Below are positions 1-6,411 of a stretch of DNA of 64,000 bases, one piece after another. The stretch comes from Halomonas heilongjiangensis. GTDB taxonomy: Bacteria > Pseudomonadota > Gammaproteobacteria > Pseudomonadales > Halomonadaceae. The notes beneath the pieces were generated by a model. The model was not told the DNA's origin. It was given only the letters and a program-made list of their open reading frames with translations, and searched no databases. A program made the translations under genes and the position numbers. The stretch's first letter is position 1; each line of letters starts with the position of its first letter. The DNA is taken from assembly GCF_002879645.1 (NCBI RefSeq), contig NZ_PNRE01000036.1, forward strand, positions 121,302 through 185,301, in the 5' to 3' direction.

Positions 1-185
1 GCCGCTCGTGCACTCCGCACGGGGCGATACGCCAGGGGCCGATCCTTGCGTCTTTCGCCACGGTCGACCCGAACCCTTATTCTAGACCAGAACGCTGGGG
101 TATTGACCAGCCCCGGCCAGAAAAGCGTCATGTGGGCAAGATGGGGGCACCCACCGGCGGGATCAAGAGCCCTCCCCCCCTCCCA

Positions 186-203
186 CGACTGCATTCAAGA
201 AAT
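186..203. repeat. 18-bp direct repeat, copy 1
   Basis: The 18 bases CGACTGCATTCAAGAAAT occur here and again, identically, at 996-1013. This copy contains the stop codon of the truncated Crp/Fnr reading frame, so it marks the point where that gene was broken. An IS1380-type transposase scrap lies between the two copies. Whether the repeat is an element end or a recombination scar cannot be told from this window. Confidence 0.6.
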
Positions 204-371
204 GAAGCTGTTGAGGGGCAAATAGGCCTGCTGCATCACGCCGCCTGATTCACACAGCGACTTTCCCAACGGCAACGTCACTCGCTCAAGATGAGGCAGC
301 AGCCGCGCCAGTTCGTCCTCCGGCAATAGCACCAGCAACTGGCCCCCAGGATCATACTGTGGTGTCGACAT
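195..371 (-). pseudogene. Truncated Crp/Fnr-family regulator (N-terminal part only)
   Basis: A 58-residue frame starts at an ATG with a good ribosome binding site (GGGAGG, about 7 bases upstream) and begins like the intact Crp/Fnr regulator at 12781-13500. The shared pattern is LL..L..DE...L.PHLE....LG.SL.ESG.V....Y.P..S, which is the first strands of the cyclic-nucleotide-binding fold. It stops after about 58 of some 240 residues, so the rest of the sensor domain and the whole DNA-binding domain are missing. The stop falls inside an 18-bp direct repeat. I see no continuation in the remaining 194 bases of the window edge. It is read as a paralogue cut by rearrangement, and a functional product is unlikely. 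Confidence 0.65.
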
Positions 372-535
372 CCCAAGCCCTCCCTTGTTCTCCAGCGGCG
401 GGGGACTATGTGCGCCACCAAACGGATGACACTCTCGTTCTGCCTTATGCTGAGGGTGGCGGTCCGTCGTAGCCGCGCCGCACCCCAAGGTAACTCCCGC
501 TGCGAGCAAGACCTCTTAACCCGAGTGACACCATC

Positions 536-754
536 ATGAAACACATCAAACATCTAATACTCGGCACTGCCTTTTTCTTGGCACTGCTGTCACTCGCCGC
601 CTGCTCCGGCATGTCGGCACAGGACAGGGGCACCGTGGTGGGTGCAGGCGTGGGGGCCGTTGGTGGCTCAGTACTCACCGGCGGCTCCGCTGTCGGCACC
701 GTGGGAGGCGCGGCGGTGGGCGGTGTGATAGGCCACGAGATCAGTAAACCGTGA
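536..754 (+). CDS. Small glycine-zipper lipoprotein (OsmB-like)
   Basis: A 72-residue protein with a lipoprotein signal: basic start, hydrophobic stretch, then the lipobox LAAC at about residues 20-23. The mature part is a run of glycine-zipper repeats (GAGVGAVGG, GGAAVGGVIG) as in the osmotically induced outer-membrane lipoprotein OsmB and the SlyB/Rick_17kDa class. It is expected to be lipid-anchored and periplasm-facing, and its role is probably envelope stress. The many stress genes that follow fit this. The length and zipper make OsmB-like the best call, but the exact orthology is not established. Confidence 0.75.
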   Translation: MKHIKHLILGTAFFLALLSLAACSGMSAQDRGTVVGAGVGAVGGSVLTGGSAVGTVGGAAVGGVIGHEISKP

Positions 755-766
755 TCTTCGCCAGTC

Positions 767-841
767 ATGGCAACTGGTGCGGTCGGCGAACAGCCACTGC
801 AGCCCCTTGATGCGGTTCTCCATGTCGCCGCGCAGGCAGCT
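767..841 (-). mobile_element. IS1380-family transposase fragment
   Basis: Read on the minus strand, about 25 codons give RGDMENRIKGLQWLFADRTS, which matches the strongly conserved C-terminal signature of IS1380-type DDE transposases (RGxMENRIKE...LFadRTS). The frame is not continuous with a transposase on either side, and no full element or terminal inverted repeats are visible, so this is a remnant. It lies between two copies of an 18-bp direct repeat (186-203 and 996-1013) and beside a truncated regulator gene, consistent with old transposition damage. Confidence 0.65.
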
Positions 842-961
842 GCGGTGGAGCATCGGTGGCGTCAGTGTGATAGCGCACCGACGGCGGCCCGGCATTCCGC
901 CATCGTCGTGCTACCGATGCTTCACGACATCGTGAAGGCCGGACAGTGACACGAGGTCGCC

Positions 962-1207
962 ATGCCATCCCCCATCCAGTGCACCATCCCTCCCGCGACT
1001 GCATTCAAGAAATTCACGCGCCTGCCCGACCGCGCGCCAGGCGAACAGCAGCACGGCTATCCCTTCAAGCCAGAACGCTTGCCCGAAGCACCACTTGCGA
1101 CACTTCCCGGCGAGGAGTTCGACGAGCCTGCCAGGCGTGCCGCCCTCGGCGACGATGACTTGATGAGCCAGGACATCGACGCGATCGCCCCCGAGATGCC
1201 GTCATGA
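962..1207 (+). CDS. Hypothetical 81-residue protein
   Basis: An open frame with a plausible ribosome binding site (GAGG six bases before the ATG). The product is soluble and acidic at the C-terminus, with no signal peptide, membrane segment or motif I recognise. The N-terminal part covers the second copy of the 18-bp direct repeat, which suggests that its 5' end may have been assembled by a rearrangement. It could be a genuine small gene or a chance frame in decayed DNA. Confidence 0.35.
   Translation: MPSPIQCTIPPATAFKKFTRLPDRAPGEQQHGYPFKPERLPEAPLATLPGEEFDEPARRAALGDDDLMSQDIDAIAPEMPS
996..1013. repeat. 18-bp direct repeat, copy 2
   Basis: Identical to 186-203. It is located 155 bases beyond the IS1380-type scrap and inside the hypothetical frame that starts at 962. 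Confidence 0.6.
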
Positions 1208-1257
1208 CATCCCGACTGGCACGCCCCCCGATTCCGATCCACCGATGAATCCGGCGG

Positions 1258-1317
1258 CATTCGCGTGCAAGCGTAATGCCCCGGGTGCATTCACGCGCTA
1301 GCGCAATGCCCCGGGGT
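1258..1317. repeat. Two tandem 30-bp REP-like palindromic units
   Basis: Positions 1258-1287 and 1288-1317 are two copies of one 30-base unit that differ at a few positions. Each begins CATTC and ends with AATGCCCCGGG plus two bases. Each unit contains an imperfect inverted repeat (GCATT...GCG / CGC...AATGC). Tandem, imperfectly palindromic and intergenic just beyond the 3' end of a gene, they resemble REP/BIME elements. No third copy was noticed in this window. Confidence 0.55.
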
Positions 1318-1382
1318 AAGCGAACTGCCCGCAAGTTCGCATGGTCTGTCAGATGACGCTGACCAGCCATCCGGTGATCCGA

Positions 1383-1775
1383 TCACCTGGCGTAGTAAGC
1401 CTCGACGGTCGAATTCCAGGTGGGGTCAGCCATATTCGGCCATTGATCCTTGTCGAAGCCAGGTGCGTTCTTCAAGCGCTCGACATCTACGTCGAGCATG
1501 AAACGCTTGTTCTCCTTGTCCTGCTTCAAGGCCTTCCACGGAACAGCGAACAGGCGATCACCCATGCCCAGAAAACCACCCGATGCCAAGACTGCGTAAC
1601 GTATCTTTCCCTCCGTTATATCGAGCATGACATCCTGAATCTTGCCGAGCTTTTCATCCTGCATGTTGCACACTTCGTCGCCGGTAATGGTGGAGGCACT
1701 CAGCAACGTTGACCCGGCCTGCATGTCATCAGTGGCGCCGTACCTGCTATTCGATTGTGTCGTTGAATCGTTCAT
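1383..1775 (-). CDS. PRC-barrel domain protein, copy 1
   Basis: A 130-residue protein with a PRC-barrel at about residues 25-105. The visible core is a strand that starts TGDEV, then LGKIQDVMLD, IRYAVLASGGFLGMGDRLFAVPW and a C-terminal helix. There is no signal peptide, so it is probably cytoplasmic. The start codon overlaps the stop of the upstream CsbD gene (ATGA), so the two are translationally coupled. A nearly identical protein is encoded at 9110-9499 next to a CsbD-like gene, so the whole cassette is duplicated. PRC-barrel proteins of this kind accompany stress responses, but the ligand is unknown. Confidence 0.8.
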   Translation of the reverse strand: MNDSTTQSNSRYGATDDMQAGSTLLSASTITGDEVCNMQDEKLGKIQDVMLDITEGKIRYAVLASGGFLGMGDRLFAVPWKALKQDKENKRFMLDVDVERLKNAPGFDKDQWPNMADPTWNSTVEAYYAR

Positions 1776-1951
1776 TTCGTTGCCTTCTTGGTATCGCTCT
1801 TGATATCTCCATACTTGGCTTCAGCCTTGCCGCCATGCTTTTCGGCTTTACCCTTGTACTCCATGCGTTTATCGCCGGTCACCTTGCCGGCAACCTCCTT
1901 GACCTTCCCCTTCGCCTCGTTCGCATGACCCTTGACCTGATTCTTGTTCAT
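1772..1951 (-). CDS. CsbD family stress protein
   Basis: A 59-residue, lysine- and glycine-rich protein with the CsbD signature: MNKNQVKG at the start, then AKGKVKEVAGKVTGD. The start was chosen at 1951 because GGAGGT lies seven bases upstream and the family begins there. CsbD proteins are abundant small general-stress proteins of unknown mechanism. It overlaps the following PRC-barrel gene by four bases. The C-terminus (about residues 35-59) is extended by further lysine-rich residues. The counterpart at 9480-9662 is much more diverged than the PRC partner. Confidence 0.85.
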   Translation of the reverse strand: MNKNQVKGHANEAKGKVKEVAGKVTGDKRMEYKGKAEKHGGKAEAKYGDIKSDTKKATK

Positions 1952-2739
1952 GAGCTGACCTCCAGATGATGGTTCCGGTTGGGTTCTACCGCTCACCCTT
2001 GACTCATGCCAAGGCAGGGCGAGGCTCCCACTACCTATATAGTGGAAGCTCGAGGCATGATCTGTGCGGTGTCTAACATATGCGGAGTCATTTTTCGGAC
2101 AAGTCTTCGGCAAGAACACTCCGCAAATCGCTGCTGGGTCGATGATGACGCTAACCCACACGCCCACCCAGGCAAAGGCCGGTTGTGCATGGAGGTGAGG
2201 AAACAGTCAGGAGACCTTGCGCTACAGAGTCGTTACCTTGCGGTCGACCAACCGATCCCGGCGTGCCGGGACGTCGCGGTCGTCGTCTTCACCACCGACC
2301 AACAGCCGCCATCGCCTGTGCCGCGCAGATACAGATACGGCCGCGCGGACTCCCACAGCAGTGTGCTTGCCAGCCAACGCAGCTCGGCAGCATCAACGGG
2401 GTCGCTGATGTAGGCGTAGCTGCCGAGATTCTTCGTGACGTGCTGGCGCAACCAGCATTGGGCTTCGTAGCCGCTGGCGATCACTGGGTGCCTCGCCCTG
2501 GTCGACATGCCACCGTCGGTGATCGGCTGTCCGAACGCGCGGTCGCCGTGATGGATTTATCGCCATTGCTGTTTGCTCGTGACGACCGAGCGGCTATGTG
2601 CGCTACTGCACCGACCCGGCAGCGCCTCGTAACCTATCTTTGGACATTCAACTAGCCGGCATCTGCCGCATTGTTGAACCCGACCAAATGACGAAGCCCG
2701 CCTGTCGGCGCGCCGCCTACCGGTGTGCAGGAGAAATCC
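1952..2739. other. Intergenic stretch of 788 bases
   Basis: The first part (about 2005-2115) is the upstream region of the CsbD-PRC cassette and is recognisably repeated before the second cassette (about 9720-9815), with shared blocks such as CTGTGCGGT and ATGCGGAGTC. It probably carries the promoter. From about 2190 to 2650 both strands have open frames (for example a minus-strand frame at 2233-2508) with no family I recognise and no convincing start. It may be decayed coding DNA, but I call no gene there. Confidence 0.5.
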
Positions 2740-3360
2740 GTGAAAAAGAAACCGTATATCAAGAAGCAGTTGCACGAGTTGTTGTATCAGGCTCTCGAGA
2801 CGGAACGCGGTGGTATAAAGATCTACGAGGCCGCGCTGTCATGTGCGCAGAACGAGGACCTCAAAGGTGAATGGGAGGAGTACCTGGAGCAGACTCGCAC
2901 CCATGAGCAGGTGCTGCTGAAGGTGTTCGAGGAACTGAGACTGAATCCGGACACCGTCACCCCAGGCCGGGAAGTGGTAGCACACCTAGGCGATTCGCTG
3001 GTCACCGCAATGGAAATGGCGAAGGCGCACGCCAGTGCTGCGGCCGCTCAACTCGTGGCCGCTGAGTGCGTGGTTCTGGCGGAAACCAAGGACCTCCAGA
3101 ACTGGGAACTGATCGGGCACCTGGCAGAGAACGGCCAGGGGGAGGACACTGGCGCACTCAGAACAGCGTTCGAAGCGGTGGGGCAGGAAGAGGAACATCA
3201 CCTCCACCATACGAAGGGTTTCGTCCGCGAATTGTGGATCGAGTCGCTCGGATTGCCGGCGGTCCTGCCGCCCCCCGAGGAAGTGAAAAAGGTTGAAACC
3301 GCGATCGGCGCCGCGCGGGCTGAGAACCTGCGCGACGACATGCTGAAATCGAAGCACTGA
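2740..3360 (+). CDS. Ferritin-like four-helix protein
   Basis: A 206-residue all-helical protein. Acidic and histidine positions are spaced as in ferritin-like/rubrerythrin folds: ETERGGIKIYE in helix 1, THEQVLLKVFEE in helix 2, then AECVVLAETKDLQNWELI and EEEHHLHHTKGF in the last helix. This suggests a dinuclear metal site, although some family members have lost it. The start is a GTG at 2740 with AGGAGA five bases before it, rather than the GTG at 2725 that overlaps this site. It stands alone, followed by small stress proteins. A role in oxidative or metal stress is inferred. Confidence 0.65.
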   Translation: MKKKPYIKKQLHELLYQALETERGGIKIYEAALSCAQNEDLKGEWEEYLEQTRTHEQVLLKVFEELRLNPDTVTPGREVVAHLGDSLVTAMEMAKAHASAAAAQLVAAECVVLAETKDLQNWELIGHLAENGQGEDTGALRTAFEAVGQEEEHHLHHTKGFVRELWIESLGLPAVLPPPEEVKKVETAIGAARAENLRDDMLKSKH

Positions 3361-3528
3361 CGGATGCCGCGCGGTGACGTCTGGTACAGTCATTATGCCG
3401 ACCGAATGTGGGATATCGCGCGGAGCCATCGGACCTGACGGGTCAAGCAGCGGTGTCTCTCGGCCCGTTCGCGAGCGGCCACGCGCCGGTGCCCAAACGG
3501 CATCCCATCGCACCCAGGAGCACAGCCA

Positions 3529-3687
3529 TTGGACCTGTTACGCATCATCATCGCGATCTTCCTGCCGCCGCTCGGCGTCTTCCTGCAGGAAGGCCTCGGG
3601 AAGCATTTCTGGATCAACATTCTGCTTACGCTGCTCGGTTATATTCCCGGCATCGTTCACGCCGTGTGGATCATCGCCAGGCGATGA
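3529..3687 (+). CDS. YqaE/Pmp3 family small membrane protein
   Basis: A 52-residue membrane peptide starting at a TTG with AGGAG eight bases upstream. It has the family pattern: LLRIIIAIFLPPLGVFLQEG as the first segment, then a polar hinge, then INILLTLLGYIPGIVHAVWI as the second segment, and a basic end. Pmp3/YqaE proteins are two-helix inner-membrane peptides linked to salt and membrane-potential stress. Such a gene is easily missed because of its length and TTG start. It precedes the DUF4112 gene by 27 bases, possibly as one transcript. Confidence 0.88.
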   Translation: MDLLRIIIAIFLPPLGVFLQEGLGKHFWINILLTLLGYIPGIVHAVWIIARR

Positions 3688-3714
3688 ACACGGCGTCTTC
3701 GCCAGCGCGCCGCG

Positions 3715-4086
3715 ATGTCACCAGCTGACGCGCCGCAGCAGCGCCGGCCCGCTGACGCTCGCACGCGCGTGCACCGGCTCGCGCGGCTGATGGACAGTTC
3801 GATGCGTCTACCCGGCGGTTTCCGCATCGGGGTCGACGGGCTCATCGGGCTGGTTCCGGTGGCCGGCGATCTCGCGGCGGCCGGGGTGTCGCTCTACATC
3901 GTTGCGCAGGCGGCGCACGCCGGTGTGCCGGCCAGGGTACTTGCGCGCATGGTACTGAACGTCGCGCTGGATACCCTGGTCGGCGCGATTCCGGTACTCG
4001 GGGACGTGTTCGATGTCGCGTTCAAGGCCAATCTACGCAACGCCAGGCTGATGGATGCGTATCTGAATCGACGCGCATCGCACTGA
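3715..4086 (+). CDS. DUF4112 domain protein
   Basis: A 123-residue protein with the DUF4112 layout: a basic N-terminus with RLARLMDSS, then GGFRIGVDGLIGLVPVAGDL, a hydrophobic helix, and a second GAIPVLGDVFDVAFKAN block. The duplicated G-x-x-P-V-x-G-D motif is typical. It is probably inner-membrane associated, and its molecular function is unknown. It lies 27 bases after the YqaE peptide on the same strand, which suggests a two-gene stress operon. Confidence 0.8.
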   Translation: MSPADAPQQRRPADARTRVHRLARLMDSSMRLPGGFRIGVDGLIGLVPVAGDLAAAGVSLYIVAQAAHAGVPARVLARMVLNVALDTLVGAIPVLGDVFDVAFKANLRNARLMDAYLNRRASH

Positions 4087-4145
4087 TCGCTCTCGCCAGA
4101 TAGACGGCCTTTGCGGTGGCTGACGGATGTCCGATGCTGACAGGC

Positions 4146-5240
4146 TCAATCGTCCGGGTTCTGCTTACCCTCTTCGATCTTTTCATCCACCTGCTCGCCT
4201 TCCGTCCGGTTCGTAGCCGGTTCTTCCTGCTCGGCTTCTGCGCCGGCCTCCAGACTGAGTTCGATGAAGATAGGAAAATGATCCGATCCCCATGCGGGCC
4301 CTCTCTCCATACGGATGAGCTTGAAATGATCGGTGTGGAAGACGTGATCGAGCGGCCAGCGCAGGAGCAGATTCTTGGCGTTGTAGGTGTTGTACATGCC
4401 CCGCCCAATGCGCGGGTCGAGCAGACCACTAGCTTTCTGAAACAGGCTCGTGGTATAGGACCAGGCGACGTCGTTGAAATCACCTGCAACGATTGTTGGC
4501 TTATCGCGTCTCTCCACTTCCCGGCCCACGATCAGCAATTCCGCATCTCGTTCCGTCGTCTTGGTCGCATACTTCGGGTTGGGCGGATCGGGGTGCACGA
4601 AATGAATGAATACCCGGTCATCGGACGGCAACACTACCTGCATGTGCATCGACGGGATGCTATCCTTGAGAATAAAGCGAATCTCGGGATCGATCATCTC
4701 CAGTCGACTATAAACGAGCATGCCATAGGTGTTGTCGAGTGGATATTTGAGCGTATGCGGATATTTCTCTTCCAGTGGCCTGAGCGCCTCCTCCCACCAC
4801 TGGTCTGTCTCCACGGTCAAGATCATGTCCGGATCATATTCGCGCACGACATCCAGAAAGGCCTCCGACTCCTGGTTGTCCATCAGCACGTTCGCAGCGA
4901 GCAGGCTGAGGTTGGCGTCGTTCGAGTGCGCTTCAGCCGTCAATACCTGCTTGGGCATCAGCACCGTGTACGGAAATATCTTTACTACCTGATATCCCAC
5001 GGCCAGCACCAATAGCCCGAGAGCGACGGATTCGTAGACACGATGCGGGTCCCAAAAATAGAGATAAAGGGCAAGAATCATGATACCTGCGATAGTGATC
5101 TGCCCTCTTGGAAAATCGAAAACACGAATCCACCATAGGTCGAACCGCAGAAACGGCAGAGCCGTAGCAATCACCAGCAGCAGGGCCAGCACGACCAGAA
5201 TAATTTTCATGGGATTTGAAATGGCTTTTCGTATGAGCAT
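4146..5240 (-). CDS. Membrane-anchored endonuclease/exonuclease/phosphatase family protein
   Basis: A 364-residue protein. The first about 100 residues hold three hydrophobic segments (around 11-33, 45-62 and 71-90). An EEP catalytic domain follows. Seen in order: AANVLMDN (metal-binding Asn), a VETD-type Glu segment, VAGDFNDVAWS (GDFN motif) and GSDHFPIF (catalytic SDH). The architecture matches the YafD-like inner-membrane EEP proteins. The C-terminal 35 residues are very acidic and low complexity. The substrate is unknown; nuclease or phosphodiesterase activity is inferred from the fold. It is convergent with the DUF4112 gene. Confidence 0.82.
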   Translation of the reverse strand: MLIRKAISNPMKIILVVLALLLVIATALPFLRFDLWWIRVFDFPRGQITIAGIMILALYLYFWDPHRVYESVALGLLVLAVGYQVVKIFPYTVLMPKQVLTAEAHSNDANLSLLAANVLMDNQESEAFLDVVREYDPDMILTVETDQWWEEALRPLEEKYPHTLKYPLDNTYGMLVYSRLEMIDPEIRFILKDSIPSMHMQVVLPSDDRVFIHFVHPDPPNPKYATKTTERDAELLIVGREVERRDKPTIVAGDFNDVAWSYTTSLFQKASGLLDPRIGRGMYNTYNAKNLLLRWPLDHVFHTDHFKLIRMERGPAWGSDHFPIFIELSLEAGAEAEQEEPATNRTEGEQVDEKIEEGKQNPDD

Positions 5241-5790
5241 GACTCAACCCACGACTCTGTTAGCACGATACATGCATCATCTGATGATTTCGCAATGATT
5301 GAAAACCTCTCGTGTCGTGCTGCGATAACACTCATACACGGTTGGTAAGGCTGGATTATATCATGTCAGCATTTCACAGATTGTTCTGTACGCCACCGCA
5401 CACTTGGCTACCCCCCCCCTGTCGTGACAAGTCACCTGGCGCTTCAGGAGCAAACAAGTGCAGTGGTCAATGACAGGGATGGATAATCATTTCTGTTCGC
5501 TCATCGAAACCAGCATCTCCGTATTTTCAAGCGGCGGGGGACAGTTCGCATCTGGTAGTGTCGCCCTTTTTTTCCTGACCCAGCGTCGAAAAACATTGTC
5601 CGACATTCCACACCGGACCATCGTCACTAAACCACGTAGCATCGGCACGACCAGGCTCTAAATGCCAATCACTTCAGACCCTTGTATCAAAACTGCGCAC
5701 AACCCGAAGACAGCCGAAATCTCCATACTAATCCCTGCCGAGATAAGCTACAATGAGAGCAGTAGCCGGCGAGCAAGCCTGGAGTCCAGC
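5241..5790. other. Intergenic stretch of 550 bases
   Basis: Lies between the divergent EEP and PAS genes and is richer in A+T than its neighbours, as expected for promoters on both sides. A small palindrome (ATCATCTGATGAT, near 5276) is visible close to the EEP start. Short frames occur but none has a ribosome binding site with a recognisable product. The long frame upstream of 5791 is taken as non-coding leader. Confidence 0.4.
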
Positions 5791-6399
5791 ATGCCCACAA
5801 CCATTAATGAATCCTATATCTATACACAGCTGCGAGACAAGGCTGAAGCGCAGTTGCAGGCAGGCACAACACCGACAGCGAACCACTGGTCGGTGGGCGT
5901 TGACGCCCTGTGCTTGCTCCACCGGCTGTCCAGTAATCCCGATAACGCGGAAGACGCCCTCAAGCTTCTCCATGAATTGCAGGTTCACCAAGTGGAACTC
6001 GACTTGCAGGTCGAGCAGATTGCCGCCAATGAACGGGTACTTGTCGGAGATTTGAGCCTTTACCGGATGCTTTACGATTTCGCCCCCCTTGGCTATTGTC
6101 TCGTCGACTTCGAGGGCAAGGTTATTCAGGGTAATCTTGCCGCCTCGGAACTCTTAGGGGTGGGGCGTGACGATCTAGAGGGACACCCCATCGACACATT
6201 CCTGCTCGCCCAGAGTCGGCCACTACTGCTCGGCCTGCTACAGCGTGTCGCACAGAGCGGTGCCAGGGACTGCTGCCTAGCCGAGGCGGGTGGGGCACAG
6301 GGTTCCCGGCACCTCCGGTTTCTGGCATCCATGCCCCCAGGGGGCGAGCATATTCTGTTGGCCTGCTGCGAGTGCGCCAGTGCAGATACCCCCTATTAG
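5791..6399 (+). CDS. PAS-domain protein, probable sensory partner of the CheB-CheR fusion
   Basis: A 202-residue protein starting at MPTTINES. After a variable N-terminus there is a helix with LLHELQVHQVELDLQVEQI, the segment that precedes PAS domains in many sensor kinases, then a PAS domain at about residues 90-190 (YDFAPLGYCLVD, IQGNLAASELLG, PLLLGLLQRV). There is no kinase, cyclase or other output domain. It ends 12 bases before the CheB-CheR-PAS gene, so the two are very likely co-transcribed, and the product may act as a free-standing sensor or as a partner in the same complex. The longer upstream frame is rejected because the protein-like part begins here. Confidence 0.7.
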   Translation: MPTTINESYIYTQLRDKAEAQLQAGTTPTANHWSVGVDALCLLHRLSSNPDNAEDALKLLHELQVHQVELDLQVEQIAANERVLVGDLSLYRMLYDFAPLGYCLVDFEGKVIQGNLAASELLGVGRDDLEGHPIDTFLLAQSRPLLLGLLQRVAQSGARDCCLAEAGGAQGSRHLRFLASMPPGGEHILLACCECASADTPY

Positions 6400-6411
6400 C
6401 AGCACCACGCC

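Noticed and set aside
2233..2508. Minus-strand frame as a gene remnant
   Set aside because: No recognisable family, no ribosome binding site and an equally long frame on the other strand; left as unresolved intergenic DNA.
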